Shown: piece by piece, positions 24,496 through 33,560 of the stretch
Numbering within the stretch: position 1 is the first letter of the stretch
Layout of the letters: every line of letters starts with the position of its first letter
Assembly: GCF_040892545.1 (NCBI RefSeq)
Contig: NZ_CP156079.1
Coordinates: 558,001-622,000, forward strand
Length of the DNA: 64,000 nucleotides
Source: Paracidovorax avenae
GTDB taxonomy: Bacteria > Pseudomonadota > Gammaproteobacteria > Burkholderiales > Burkholderiaceae_C
Direction: 5' to 3'
Program-made: the position numbers and the translations under genes
Notes under the pieces: model-generated
The model's input: the letters and a program-made list of their open reading frames with translations, nothing else
What the model was told of the DNA's origin: nothing
Database searches by the model: none

Positions 24496-25881
24496 TCAGC
24501 CGGCCACGCGGCCCGCCCAGCGCGGTGCCGTGCCGCGGCGCCGCAGCCAGGGGGCGCAGGGGCTGTGGAGCGCCTGGTCGGTGACGCGGTTGTCCCACAG
24601 GTCCAGGCTGGCCAGGCTGGCGCTGCCGGCGAGCGCGTGGGCGCCCGCATTGCCGACCTGGTTGCGTGCCAGTCCGAGCCGGCGCAGCCGCGGGTTGGCG
24701 GCGAATGCGCGGGCCCCGGCCGATCCCACGGCATGGCCTTCCAGGTCGATTTCTTCCAGCGATGGGCTGGCTGCCAGTGCAAGCGCGCCGCGTTCCCCGA
24801 TGCGCACGCCCTCCGCCGAGCTGTTGTTGAGCACCAGCGATGCCAGCTGCGGACAGCGCGAGAGCGCCGAGGCGCCGGTATCGCCGATCTGGCAGTCGCC
24901 CGCATCGAGGAAGCGCAACGAATCCGAAGCCGCCAGGGCGCCAGCGCCGGCATCGCCCAGCGGGTTGTGGGCGATGACCAGGGCGGTGAGCGCGGGCAGG
25001 CCGGCCAGGGTGGCGGCCCCTTCTGCGCCGATGCCGTTGCGTGCGAGGTCGAGCTGCTGCCACCGGGTGGCTGTGGCCAGGGCGCGGACGCCGGCATCGC
25101 CCAGGCGGTTGCGGTGCAGGTCCAGGGCGCGCAGCGCGGCACCGCGCGCCAGGGCCGCGGCTCCTGCCGCCCCGATCTGGTTGGCCTGGGCCGACAGCGT
25201 ATGCAGGCCGGGCAGTGCCGCCAGGGCCTGTGCGCCATCGTCGCCCAGCGCGTTGTGGCTCACCGATAGGGTCCGCAGGCCCGGCATGCGCGCGATCACG
25301 GCGGCGCCATCGGCTCCCAGGCAGTTGCTGTCCAGGTCCAGTTCCGCCAGGCTGCGCAGGCCCAGCAGCGCGGGCATGGCTTCAGGGCCCAGTCCGTTGC
25401 CGCGGGCCTGCAGGCGCGAAAGCCGCGGCAGGGACGACACGGCCGCGAGCCCTTCCGGCGTGAGGCCGCAATGGTCCAGCCGCAGCGTGGCGAGCGAGCC
25501 CGCGGCCGCGAGCACACGCGCTCCCTCTGCATCCAGCGGCACGTGGGCCAGCTCCAGGGTCGCCAGGCGGCCGTGGCGTACCAGCGCGTGCAGGGCTTCA
25601 GGCCGCAGGGCCATGCGCCGCAGGGCCAGGGTGGCCAGCGGCAGGTCGAGCAGGCAAGACAGGCCGCGTGCCGTCAGCCCGGTGCAGTCGGACAGTTCCA
25701 GGGACTGGAGGGTGGCGGGCAGCAGGCGCAGGTCGTCGTCGCAGAAGTCGCCGCGCAGGGTGAGTCCGCGCAGGCCCCGCATGTCCTCGCGGCACAGCGA
25801 GAGCAGGCCTCGGACGTCGCGGACGGTGTGTTCCTCGGGGCCGGCATCCGGGCCGGCAGGCGCATGGGAGAAGGCGTTCAT
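24496..25881 (-). CDS. Leucine-rich-repeat protein, candidate type III effector
   Basis: A 461-aa protein that, after an unstructured N-terminus of about 25 residues, consists almost wholly of 24-residue LRRs of the ribonuclease-inhibitor type (consensus LxxLxLxxNxLGDxGAxALA). About 16 copies cover residues 40-450. No signal peptide or membrane segment is visible. LRR proteins in or beside hrp clusters (XopAE/HpaF, PopC, GALA effectors) are delivered into plant cells and bind host proteins. There is no F-box that I can see, so it is not a standard GALA protein. An imperfect PIP box with -10 places transcription about 31 nt before this ATG. Confidence 0.72.
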   Translation of the reverse strand: MNAFSHAPAGPDAGPEEHTVRDVRGLLSLCREDMRGLRGLTLRGDFCDDDLRLLPATLQSLELSDCTGLTARGLSCLLDLPLATLALRRMALRPEALHALVRHGRLATLELAHVPLDAEGARVLAAAGSLATLRLDHCGLTPEGLAAVSSLPRLSRLQARGNGLGPEAMPALLGLRSLAELDLDSNCLGADGAAVIARMPGLRTLSVSHNALGDDGAQALAALPGLHTLSAQANQIGAAGAAALARGAALRALDLHRNRLGDAGVRALATATRWQQLDLARNGIGAEGAATLAGLPALTALVIAHNPLGDAGAGALAASDSLRFLDAGDCQIGDTGASALSRCPQLASLVLNNSSAEGVRIGERGALALAASPSLEEIDLEGHAVGSAGARAFAANPRLRRLGLARNQVGNAGAHALAGSASLASLDLWDNRVTDQALHSPCAPWLRRRGTAPRWAGRVAG

Positions 25882-25918
25882 GGTGTGTCGTCGTGCGAAG
25901 GCGGATTCGAAGGCGCCC

Positions 25919-25981
25919 AGGGTAGGCGGGGCGGTGGCGCGCAGGTCCCCTCGGACACGAAGAGAACGCCGGCCTGGCGAG
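25919..25981 (-). promoter_or_regulatory. Imperfect PIP-box promoter of the LRR gene
   Basis: On the minus strand: CTCGC-N15-TTCGT (25957-25981; one mismatch in the first half-site), 32 nt, then TACCCT (25919-25924). Spacing and -10 are correct, and the predicted start is about 31 nt upstream of the LRR ATG. A functional but weaker HrpX site is likely. Confidence 0.55.
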
Positions 25982-26015
25982 GGAGGGCGTCGATCCGGCG
26001 AAGGGCGGCAGGGGC

Positions 26016-26076
26016 TTCGCGGTGCCGCATGCAGCTTCGCCCGCCACGCGCGGGCATTCCTGCGCCTTCCTAGGAT
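26016..26076 (+). promoter_or_regulatory. PIP-box promoter of the chaperone/571-aa protein operon
   Basis: TTCGC-N15-TTCGC (26016-26040), 30 nt, then TAGGAT (26071-26076): a perfect composite HrpX promoter. It should drive the four plus-strand genes from 26185 to 29420. Confidence 0.83.
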
Positions 26077-26184
26077 GGATCCAAGCAGTCGATCCGCCTG
26101 GCGGCTTGGTCTGCGGCGGCGCGGGCGTCGCGCTGATCCGACGGTCACCCGGACATGGCGGACCTTTTAGAAATCTGGAGGAGT

Positions 26185-26673
26185 ATGGCAACCAAAACAA
26201 CCGAATCCGCGCAGGCGCATGTGCCGCCGCGGATACCCCTGTCCCCTGCGCGCCGCGCCTGCCTGGCGGCCGCCCTGCAGCACATGGGGGCGGACGATGC
26301 TTCCGTGCGCGCCTTCGCCGAGCAGGGCATGGTGATGGTCAACGAGGTCCTGCTGGCGATCGCATCGTTGCAGGAGCGCGATGACGGCCGCTGGTTGGCC
26401 TCCGCGCTGTTGCCTCGCCCAGAGGGCGTCTCGAGCGCCCGCTGGAGCGAGGCCCTGCTGGTGGCGAACGGGCAGGCGATCCTGCTGGCCCCGTGGGCTT
26501 TCAGCCTGGACGACAGCGGCGACGCGGTGCTGCTGATGTCCCTGGAGCCCGACATGGCCGACGCGCGCACGCTGGCTGCGTATTTCGACGGCATGCTGTC
26601 GCTGTGCGAGGCCGTGTCCACCGGTGCCCAGGCGCTGGCGCAGGCTGCCCGGACGGGCAAGGAGGCCGCATGA
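26185..26673 (+). CDS. CesT-like type III chaperone (first of a pair)
   Basis: A 162-aa protein. The ATG at 26185 has a strong GGAGGA site six bases upstream. Size, acidity and the helix-strand pattern (VMVNEVLLAIASLQERDDGRW; QAILLAPWAFSLDDSGDAVLLMSLEP) resemble class I T3S chaperones of the CesT/SycE type, which bind effectors as dimers and keep them competent for export. It overlaps the next chaperone-like gene by 4 bp and heads an operon whose third gene encodes a large secreted-protein candidate. Two chaperones in tandem suggest a heterodimer or two clients. Homology is inferred from pattern only. Confidence 0.6.
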   Translation: MATKTTESAQAHVPPRIPLSPARRACLAAALQHMGADDASVRAFAEQGMVMVNEVLLAIASLQERDDGRWLASALLPRPEGVSSARWSEALLVANGQAILLAPWAFSLDDSGDAVLLMSLEPDMADARTLAAYFDGMLSLCEAVSTGAQALAQAARTGKEAA

Positions 26674-27173
26674 ACGCGCCGCTCGACCTGTCGAAACAGT
26701 CGCCTGCTCCGGTGCAGGAGTTCGAGGCCTCGCCGGCACTGCAGGCCCTGGTATGCGATGCCGCGCTGGTGCTGGGCGCCGGCGCCGGGCAGGCGCAGGA
26801 GGCTGCGCGCACCGGCCGCTTCGAACTGGAGCGGCACACCGTGGCCGTGACGCCCGATGCCAGCGAGGAAACGCTGCTGCTGTCGGTGGACCTCGGCCCC
26901 GCCTACCTGGCCGACCCCGATCGCGCACAGGCCGCGCTTATCGCCAACATGCACCTGTTCGTCAAGGCCGGCGTCGTGTTCGCCCGGGGCCCCGCCGGCC
27001 CCGTGCTCGTGGGCCGCTGGCCTTCGACCGATGCGCAGGCACTTGCCAACGGCGTGCGCCAGATGGGCGCCATCGCCCAGGGCTTCCGGGCCCCCAGCCC
27101 TTCCGGGGCTTCCTCTTCCCCTTCCTCTTCCCTTTCCCGGCCGGCGCGAGGCGCTGGCGAACGCCAGGAGTGA
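26670..27173 (+). CDS. CesT-like type III chaperone (second of a pair)
   Basis: A 167-aa protein starting within the stop of the previous gene (ATGA). It has the same strand-rich middle (FELERHTVAVTPD; TLLLSVDLGPAYL) followed by a helix (DAQALANGVRQMGAIAQGF) and a Ser/Arg-rich tail. It is probably a diverged paralog of its neighbour, forming a chaperone pair for the protein encoded 4 bp downstream. Confidence 0.55.
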   Translation: MNAPLDLSKQSPAPVQEFEASPALQALVCDAALVLGAGAGQAQEAARTGRFELERHTVAVTPDASEETLLLSVDLGPAYLADPDRAQAALIANMHLFVKAGVVFARGPAGPVLVGRWPSTDAQALANGVRQMGAIAQGFRAPSPSGASSSPSSSLSRPARGAGERQE

Positions 27174-27177
27174 CGCC

Positions 27178-28893
27178 ATGACGCCCCTTTCCTCGACCCC
27201 CAGGTCTTCCATCACCCCCGCTGCCGGAGACCCGGGCTCCAGTTCGCAGGCCGGTGTCTCCACCTCGCAGGCCCCTGCGGCCCGCGGCAGCCAGCGCTTC
27301 GGCAACGAAGGGGGGCCACCGGTGCGCAACGCCGGCGGGCGCGCCCGGGCGGACGCGCCGCCCCCTCCGCGTACCGCGAATCCGTTGTTGGAGATGTCTT
27401 CCCTGCAGGACAGCGTGCCCCTGCGGGACCGCTCCGATCTCGGATCCAGCCATCCTTCCTTCCGGACGGAGGTAACGCATTACTCCGACGCCTTGCAGGA
27501 CGAGTTGCCCCACATCGACTTCAGCCCTTCCGGCTCGCTGGCGCACCCTGCAGCGGACGGCTCCGACGCCGCCCGTGAATCCTTCCGTACCGCCATGGGC
27601 GAACGGCAGTCGTCCCCGCCCGCCGGCAACGAAGACGGCGCGGCCGTGCCGGCACAGCAAAGCTGGCGGCAGATGGCGACCGCGGCGCTGCGCCACCGGG
27701 CTACAGCTGCCAGACAGGTCGTGCAGAGCGGCGGTGCGGCCCTGGGGCGCACGGCGATGGCCCCGGTCTCCCTGGCCCGCAGCGGGGCCTCCGCGGCGTG
27801 GAGCATGGGCAGCCAGGCCTTCCGCATTCCCAAGGTGGCCATCGGCCATCTGACGCACCAGGGCATCGCCGTGGGCGTGACCACCGCGGTGCGCGAGGTG
27901 GCCGCGGAAGCGCTGATCGCCGGTTTGCGCCAGGCGCCGGCCGGTGCGCTGCTGGGCATCGAAATCGGCATGGGCGTGGTCAACATGTCGCTGCAGGCGC
28001 TGCGCCAGGTGCGTGAGAAGCGCAACCCCGACGAGGCAGCGCGCGGCTTCCATGCGCTGAGCCCCGAGCAGTGGGCGAACAAGACCCCGGAGGAAAAGGC
28101 CCAGTTGCGCAAGGAGCAGCAGCAGCATTCGGACCGCGTCGCTTCGCTGCAGATGGCCTCGGTCATGGTGAACGTGGGCTTCGCGGCGTACGGCACGGCC
28201 CATGGCGACAACTCCTTCGCGGCATCGAGCATCGCGAGCGAGGCCAAGGTGATCGCCTATTCGCTGATGCGGGACGGCATCCAGTCCAAGTTCTCCATGA
28301 TCAAGATAGACAAGCCGACCCACGGGGTGAGCGGCAGCCACCTGACCGGCGCAGCGCTGTTCTATGGAGGAGCCAACCTGGCGGCCGCCTATGCCTGGAG
28401 TGCGTTGCCGCCCCTGGGACTGCCGGCCGGCGTGACGACGGCGAATGTGCGTGACGTGCTGCGCGGCGTGCCGGTGGAGGGCGTTTCCCTGCAGGGCGCC
28501 GTCGGGGCCACGGCCAAGATGATCGGCGTGAAGGCCGCCATCAACACCGTGCTGGAGGCCTCGGACTGGTTCTCCGTGACCGAACAGGAGGCGCGGCAGG
28601 CGGGCGCGAAGCAGCAGTTGGCCCCCCGCACCCTGCCCGACGACTACGGTCGCCTGAAAGACCATGTCGCCGCACGCGTCGCGATCATCGACAGCTCCAA
28701 CTCGGTCGGAGACCTGGTGGGCTTCCTCACCAAGGACATGCCCCCGGCAACCAGCGCCTTGCTCACCAATGGAGCGCTGGGTGTCTGGGCTGGTGTCAAC
28801 TACAAGAGCATCGGCTCCACCTGGCAGGCCGACGGTGCCGTGCGTGCCGCGGAAGACCGCCGCCCCGCGCCCCAGGGCGCGGAGAACGTCTGA
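27178..28893 (+). CDS. Candidate type III effector or translocator (571 aa)
   Basis: I do not recognise this protein. The first 160 residues are Ser/Pro/Gly-rich and disordered, as in T3SS-delivered proteins. From about residue 170 there are several moderately hydrophobic helical stretches (GIAVGVTTAVREVAAEALIAGL; GALLGIEIGMGVVNMSL; ASVMVNVGFAAYG; LTGAALFYGGANLAAAYAW). There is no signal peptide. Two chaperone-like genes directly upstream, with a PIP box, indicate that it is an export substrate. The membrane-active profile suits either a translocon component (HrpF/PopF/HrpK role) or a membrane-targeted effector. No other obvious hrpF homolog is in the window, which makes the translocator option worth testing. 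Confidence 0.6.
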   Translation: MTPLSSTPRSSITPAAGDPGSSSQAGVSTSQAPAARGSQRFGNEGGPPVRNAGGRARADAPPPPRTANPLLEMSSLQDSVPLRDRSDLGSSHPSFRTEVTHYSDALQDELPHIDFSPSGSLAHPAADGSDAARESFRTAMGERQSSPPAGNEDGAAVPAQQSWRQMATAALRHRATAARQVVQSGGAALGRTAMAPVSLARSGASAAWSMGSQAFRIPKVAIGHLTHQGIAVGVTTAVREVAAEALIAGLRQAPAGALLGIEIGMGVVNMSLQALRQVREKRNPDEAARGFHALSPEQWANKTPEEKAQLRKEQQQHSDRVASLQMASVMVNVGFAAYGTAHGDNSFAASSIASEAKVIAYSLMRDGIQSKFSMIKIDKPTHGVSGSHLTGAALFYGGANLAAAYAWSALPPLGLPAGVTTANVRDVLRGVPVEGVSLQGAVGATAKMIGVKAAINTVLEASDWFSVTEQEARQAGAKQQLAPRTLPDDYGRLKDHVAARVAIIDSSNSVGDLVGFLTKDMPPATSALLTNGALGVWAGVNYKSIGSTWQADGAVRAAEDRRPAPQGAENV

Positions 28894-28913
28894 TCCTCGC
28901 GCCAGGCCGTCCC

Positions 28914-29420
28914 ATGCCCGCCCCGACGGAAGCTCCCACGCCCCGTGCCCGCGGTGCGTGGAGCCGGCGGCTCCGCACCACCGCGGTGCCGGCCGCCGGC
29001 GCGCGGCTGCCGCTGCGGGGCGCGCGGGCACTGGCGGCGGTGTCCGCGCCCGTGCGCGCCTCCATGGCGGCTGCATCCCCGCACGATCCCGGTGACGGCG
29101 CGCCGGCTTCCCCTGCCCGCCAGCTGTTGGAGCGCTTCCAGTTCTGCGAGCTGGATGCCATGCCCCCTGGCCGCCTGCGCCAGGTGGTGGAGTTTCTCGG
29201 CGGCCGGGGCCGGGCACTGAGGACGGCGCCGTTGCGCGCCAACTGGAAGGCGCTGCGCCTGGCACTGGAGGAGTCCGCGCTGCGTGCACTGCTTCTCGAA
29301 CGTACCGACGAGGTGGTCGCGTTCCTGCTGCGGCCTGATGCGGCCGGCGATGGCGGGCTGGGTGCACAGGCCCCCAGCTTGGAGGCGGGCGTGCACGCGC
29401 CGTCCGCCTTCTTCGCCTGA
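28914..29420 (+). CDS. Hypothetical protein, last gene of the chaperone operon
   Basis: A 168-aa protein of unknown function, 20 bp downstream of the 571-aa candidate effector. The N-terminal 60 residues are basic and Pro/Ala-rich. The rest is helical and Leu/Arg-rich (RQLLERFQFCELDAMPPGRL; WKALRLALEESALRALLLE). The position suggests co-secretion or a control role, but no family is recognised. GC-rich codon use is like its neighbours. Confidence 0.5.
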   Translation: MPAPTEAPTPRARGAWSRRLRTTAVPAAGARLPLRGARALAAVSAPVRASMAAASPHDPGDGAPASPARQLLERFQFCELDAMPPGRLRQVVEFLGGRGRALRTAPLRANWKALRLALEESALRALLLERTDEVVAFLLRPDAAGDGGLGAQAPSLEAGVHAPSAFFA

Positions 29421-29482
29421 ACCGTTTCCCCGGGGTGATTTCCCCACCCGTGCGCGGCGTGCGCGGCCGGGCGGTGGGCCTG

Positions 29483-30811
29483 TCAGCCCGAGATGTCCGA
29501 GAGCGTATCGACGGAACGCCCGAAGTCCCAGAGGTCGGACGTGGACTGGTTGAGGAAGGCACGGATCTCCTCGTGCTTTTCCATGGCCTCGTCGGCCAGC
29601 GGGTCGTTGCCGGGCTTGTATTCGCCCATCTGCACCAGCGGCTCGATCTCCTCGTACTTGGCCATGAGCTGGCGGAAGCGCCCGCCGGCCTGCTGGTGCT
29701 CCCGCGGCACGATCTGCGACATCACGCGCGAGAGGCTGCCCAGCACGTCGATGGCCGGGTACTGGTTGCGCGCCGCGATCTTGCGCGAGAGGATCATGTG
29801 CCCGTCGAGGATGCCTCGCACTTCCTCCGAGATCGGGTCGTTGCCGCTTTCATCCTCGTAGAGCACGGTATAGAGCGCGGTGATGGAGCCGCGCGCACCC
29901 ATGCCGGCGCGCTCCAGCAGCCGCGGGATCTCGGCGAACACCGAGGGCGGAAAGCCCCGGCGCGCCGGCGGTTCGCCCGCAGCCAGCCCGATCTCCCGCT
30001 GGGCTCGCGCGAAGCGGGTGAGCGAATCCATCATCAGCAGCACCTTCAGGCCCTGGTCGCGGTAGTACTCCGCCACGGCCGTGGCCACGTGCGCCGCCTT
30101 GGCCCGCTCGCTGGAGGAGCGGTCGGAGGTGGCGCAGACCACCACCGAGCGCGCCATCCCTTCCTCGCCGAGGATGAACTCGACGAACTCGCGCACTTCG
30201 CGGCCCCGCTCGCCGATGAGCGCGATTACGCTGACGTCGCACTGCGTGCCGCGCGCGAGCATGCCCATCAGCGTACTCTTGCCCACGCCGGCCGGCGCGA
30301 AGATGCCCATGCGCTGCCCCTCGCCCAGGGTGATGAGGCCGTCGATGGCCTTCACCCCCGTGGGCAGGGGGTGCTCGATCATCTCGCGCTCCATGGGGGT
30401 GGGCGGCAGTGCGAACACGGGCCGCGTCTCGCTGCAGTCCAGCGGGCCCTTGCCATCGATGGGCTGGCCCAGGCTGTCGATCACGCGGCCCAGCAGCCGG
30501 GGGCCGACGGGCACCGAGAGCACCTCGCCCAGGCCCACCACGGGCGATCCGCCGCGCACGCCGAGGATGGAGCCGAAGGGCGAGAGAATGCTCTGCCCGT
30601 TGGCGAAGCCCACCACCTCGGCCGCCTGCAGCAGCCCGCCGCGTTCGTCCAGCACATGGCACAGCTCGCCCAGCTTGGCATCCAGGCCGTTCACGCGCAT
30701 GAGCGTGCCGATCACCTCCGCCACCTTGCCGCTGCGGCGCACCAGCGGGGCGGCGGCGATCTCTCGCTCCATCCAGCGGGCGATCCGCGCGGTTCCGTTC
30801 ACGTCATGCAT
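29483..30811 (-). CDS. hrcN: HrcN, type III secretion ATPase
   Basis: A 442-aa F1-like ATPase (SctN). Walker A is GVGKST (residues 175-180) and Walker B is in [12 protein letters not shown]; the SctN/FliI signatures [25 protein letters not shown] and [19 protein letters not shown] are intact. It unfolds substrates and strips chaperones at the sorting platform. The ATG at 30811 is preferred over 30817 because GGGAGG is then six bases upstream. It is the last gene of the long hrcC operon and overlaps hrcL. Confidence 0.97.
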   Translation of the reverse strand: MHDVNGTARIARWMEREIAAAPLVRRSGKVAEVIGTLMRVNGLDAKLGELCHVLDERGGLLQAAEVVGFANGQSILSPFGSILGVRGGSPVVGLGEVLSVPVGPRLLGRVIDSLGQPIDGKGPLDCSETRPVFALPPTPMEREMIEHPLPTGVKAIDGLITLGEGQRMGIFAPAGVGKSTLMGMLARGTQCDVSVIALIGERGREVREFVEFILGEEGMARSVVVCATSDRSSSERAKAAHVATAVAEYYRDQGLKVLLMMDSLTRFARAQREIGLAAGEPPARRGFPPSVFAEIPRLLERAGMGARGSITALYTVLYEDESGNDPISEEVRGILDGHMILSRKIAARNQYPAIDVLGSLSRVMSQIVPREHQQAGGRFRQLMAKYEEIEPLVQMGEYKPGNDPLADEAMEKHEEIRAFLNQSTSDLWDFGRSVDTLSDISG

Positions 30812-31643
30812 CGCCATCCTCCCGGTCCAGGCGGCTTTCGTCCTGGCCATCGTCCTGGTATTCGTCGTTGTCGTCCTGGTGGCCGCCGTCCTCGCCCAGC
30901 CGGCTCGCATAGGCCACGGTGACCGGCTCCTCGGCGGCCACGCGGACGGCGCGCTCCAGCGCGCCGCGCAGGCCGGCCAGCTGCACCTGCAGGCTGGTGT
31001 CCAGGCGGCCGATATCGGCATCGAAAATGCTGCTGCCGGGCGGGAGGCCGGCATCGGCTTCCACCTGGACGCGCGGGGCGTCGGGGTCGCTGCCGATGGC
31101 CGAGAGCGCGGCGCGTGCCGCGTCCGCATCGTCCGGATGGACGCGCAGGCGTGCGGTACGGGCGTCGCCCAGGGTATCGCGCAAGGTCAGGATCGACCGC
31201 TGCAGCAGCGCCTGCCTCGGCTCCGCCAGCACCATGCGTTCCACCGCCATCGCGACGACGGCCGCCAGGCGCCTTTCCATGCCCGCCATGGCGGCACCGT
31301 GCGATGCCTGCAGCGCGGCGAATTCCGCATGCCAGCGGCGGGCGGCGTCCTCGGAGGCATCGGCCACGGCCTGCTCCGCGAGGAGCCGCGCATCGGCGCG
31401 GGCCTGATCAACCAGCGCTGCGGCATCCGCCGCGGCCTGGTCGCGCATCGCCTGCGCCTGCGTGGCCGCGGCCTCCAGCAGGTCGGCCGCCTCGTGCCTT
31501 GCCTGTGCGAGGAGGTGGTCGCCTTCGGTGCGTGCGCCTTCCAGCAGGGCCACGGCCGTGGTGGCGGTTTCGAATTCAGCGGCCCGAAGAATGCCGGCCG
31601 GCGAATGCAGGCCGGCGCCTCGGGGGGAAGACCAGATCAGCAT
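30804..31643 (-). CDS. hrcL: HrcL (HrpB5-like), ATPase regulator/stator
   Basis: A 279-aa SctL/FliH-type protein. The N-terminal half is an Ala/Glu/Gln coiled coil (about residues 30-110); the C-terminal half has the conserved region [21 protein letters not shown] and ends with a very acidic Asp/Glu tail. It controls HrcN and tethers it to HrcQ. It is somewhat longer than Xanthomonas HrpB5 (233 aa). It overlaps hrpB4 by 7 bp and hrcN by 8 bp. Confidence 0.88.
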   Translation of the reverse strand: MLIWSSPRGAGLHSPAGILRAAEFETATTAVALLEGARTEGDHLLAQARHEAADLLEAAATQAQAMRDQAAADAAALVDQARADARLLAEQAVADASEDAARRWHAEFAALQASHGAAMAGMERRLAAVVAMAVERMVLAEPRQALLQRSILTLRDTLGDARTARLRVHPDDADAARAALSAIGSDPDAPRVQVEADAGLPPGSSIFDADIGRLDTSLQVQLAGLRGALERAVRVAAEEPVTVAYASRLGEDGGHQDDNDEYQDDGQDESRLDREDGDA

Positions 31644-32272
31644 GCGCGGCCCTCCGGGAACAGGGTTTCGAGCGCCTGCAGGCGCTCCCGCGGCGCGGCC
31701 GATGCGCGGGGCACCAGGTGGGGGCGGGGGGCGCCGGAGCGCGATGCCGGCAGGGCCAGCCGCACCATGCGCCGCAGCGCGCGGTCCGGCCAGGCGCCGG
31801 CGCGCACCAGTTCGCGGTAGCCCACCCAGGACCATGCGAGCGGTGGCCAGCCGGCCACTTCGGGGGACACGGCAGCGCCGCCGTCGCGCGCGCGCAGCGG
31901 AGCGAAGGCGGGGCCCAGAGCCTCCTGCAGCGCCGTGCGCGCGCTGCGCTGCACGCAGCAGCGCAGCACGCCGGGCCGGCCCAGCAGCGCCAGCGCGCAC
32001 AGGCGCGCCAGCAGCGATGTCCGGTCCAGCAGCGCGAGGCGTGCGCCGCCGTCCTCCAGCCGCTCCAGCGATGGCAGGGGGCCGCAGCGGCGGACGAACC
32101 AGTCCTTGGAAAGGGCGCCCTGCACCTGAGGGGGCAGCGCATCGCTGCGTGCCGCGGCGGCGTCCCCGGCGTCCGTGGGCCGCAGCCAGCTGGGATCGAC
32201 GTGGTCGGGCAGCGCATCGATGCGGGCCTGCAGTTCGCAGGCCAGCCGGGCGAGGTCGCGGGCGCGGCTCAT
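31637..32272 (-). CDS. hrpB4: HrpB4-like type III secretion protein (SctK-like)
   Basis: A 211-aa protein between hrcJ and hrcL, exactly where hrpB4 lies in Xanthomonas and Ralstonia. It is Leu/Arg/Ala-rich with a conserved-looking core (LLARLCALALLGRPGVLRCC; LAWSWVGYRELVRAG). HrpB4 is regarded as the SctK/OrgA-class sorting-platform accessory factor. The ATG at 32272 overlaps the hrcJ stop by 4 bp. Confidence 0.8.
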   Translation of the reverse strand: MSRARDLARLACELQARIDALPDHVDPSWLRPTDAGDAAAARSDALPPQVQGALSKDWFVRRCGPLPSLERLEDGGARLALLDRTSLLARLCALALLGRPGVLRCCVQRSARTALQEALGPAFAPLRARDGGAAVSPEVAGWPPLAWSWVGYRELVRAGAWPDRALRRMVRLALPASRSGAPRPHLVPRASAAPRERLQALETLFPEGRAC

Positions 32273-33126
32273 CCCGCAAGTCCCTTGGCCATGGCAGGGG
32301 CCGACGGCAGGGGCGCCGCCGCGGATGGAGCGGATGCGTCCGCTGCGAGTTCGCCGGTGGCGGCTTCCGGCTTGCGGCGCAGGCCGGCGGGCAGCCAGGC
32401 CGGCCGCTTCCAGGCGATCCATCCTGCTGCGCCGCCCAGCACCAGCAGCAGGGCGGCGGCCAGCGCGGCCCAGAGGCCGGCGCGCGAGGCCTCCTTCTCC
32501 GGCGCGGGGCCGATGGGCATGCCCGGCACGAGCGTGACCGTGACGTTCTCGTACGTCAGGCCTTCGACGCTGCGCGCCACCATGTTCTTGATGCCCGCCG
32601 TCAGCCCCGCGATGTTCGCGCTCTCGCGGTACTTGATGAACACCGCGGCGCTCGCGGGCTTGACGGTGGAGGCGAGCGGGTCGTTGTTGGGCAGCACGAT
32701 CTGCACCCGCGCGGTGACCACGCCGTCGATCTGCGACAGCGTGGCCTCCAGCTGCTGGGCGACGCCATAGATGAAGCGCACCCGCTCCTCCGTCGGGGTG
32801 GAGATCAGGCCTTCCTTCTTGAACATCTCGCCCAGGGTGGCATGGCGCTCGCGCGGCAGTCCGTAGGAGCGAAGCACGGCGAGCGAGCGCACCACGTCGC
32901 TCTTTTCCACCTGCACGTTCCAGGTCTTGCCGGCGTCGGAGGTCGCCTTGCCTGCGTCGATGCCGCTTTCGAGCAGTGCCGCCACCATGTCGTTGGCGTC
33001 TGCCTCGGTCTGCCTGGTGTAGAGGTCGTCCTTGCAGCCGACCAGTGCCAGCAGCAGGACGAGGGGAGCGAGCCACCGGCGCAGCGGCGGGAGGCCCGGG
33101 GCCGGACAAGGCGTGTCATGCGTCAT
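32269..33126 (-). CDS. hrcJ: HrcJ, inner-membrane ring lipoprotein
   Basis: A 285-aa SctJ/PrgK-family protein. It has a lipoprotein signal peptide with lipobox LVGC (Cys31), the YscJ periplasmic ring domains (LYTRQTEADANDMVAALL; FIYGVAQQLEATLSQIDGVVTARVQIVLP), and a C-terminal membrane helix (WAALAAALLLVLGGAAGW) with a cytoplasmic tail. It forms the inner-membrane ring with HrcD. Confidence 0.96.
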   Translation of the reverse strand: MTHDTPCPAPGLPPLRRWLAPLVLLLALVGCKDDLYTRQTEADANDMVAALLESGIDAGKATSDAGKTWNVQVEKSDVVRSLAVLRSYGLPRERHATLGEMFKKEGLISTPTEERVRFIYGVAQQLEATLSQIDGVVTARVQIVLPNNDPLASTVKPASAAVFIKYRESANIAGLTAGIKNMVARSVEGLTYENVTVTLVPGMPIGPAPEKEASRAGLWAALAAALLLVLGGAAGWIAWKRPAWLPAGLRRKPEAATGELAADASAPSAAAPLPSAPAMAKGLAG

Positions 33127-33138
33127 GGTGGCCTCCGC

Positions 33139-33519
33139 TCACTGGTTGCGCATCAGCGTCTGCAGGCCGCTCTTGCCGCTCTGGGCCAGATAGACCATGG
33201 CATGGAACTGGAACTGCATGCCGGACACCCGGTACATCAGCTCGATCTGGCGGGACGTCATGTCGATGTCGTTCATGGAGTTGTCCTTCTGCGCGTGGGC
33301 CAGCGCGTGCATGTCCTGCAGCGCCTTGCGCATGGATTCATCCTGGTGCATGAGCGCGTTGCCCAGGGTGGAGTCGGGGGCCATCTCGGCCAGGGGGGCC
33401 TGGGGCTTGCCTTCCATCAGGCGTGCGAACTTCTCCGCCAGCGCGCTCAGGTTGCTGGGCTGGGCGGCGCCGGATTCGATGGCCGGCGCGGGGGATACGG
33501 GCAGCTGGAGGGCGTTCAT
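33139..33519 (-). CDS. hrpB2: HrpB2, inner rod-type protein
   Basis: A 126-aa protein matching HrpB2 in size, position (between hrpB1 and hrcJ) and C-terminal pattern (MNDIDMTSRQIELMYRVSGM then QFHAMVYLAQSGKSGLQTL). HrpB2 is needed for pilus assembly and is itself an early export substrate under HpaC/HrcU control; it is the probable inner rod (SctI). Confidence 0.92.
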   Translation of the reverse strand: MNALQLPVSPAPAIESGAAQPSNLSALAEKFARLMEGKPQAPLAEMAPDSTLGNALMHQDESMRKALQDMHALAHAQKDNSMNDIDMTSRQIELMYRVSGMQFQFHAMVYLAQSGKSGLQTLMRNQ

Positions 33520-33560
33520 GGCGTTGTCCTGTAGGGAGAAGGGGGCACCGCGCGCGGGGC

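Larger units (their letters stand above)
25882..26184. other. Divergent control region between the LRR gene and the chaperone operon
   Basis: A 303-bp gap without a gene. It contains the imperfect PIP promoter for the LRR gene (minus) and the perfect PIP promoter for the chaperone operon (plus). The two lie 35 bp apart, the same layout as between hrcU and hrpB7. Confidence 0.7.
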
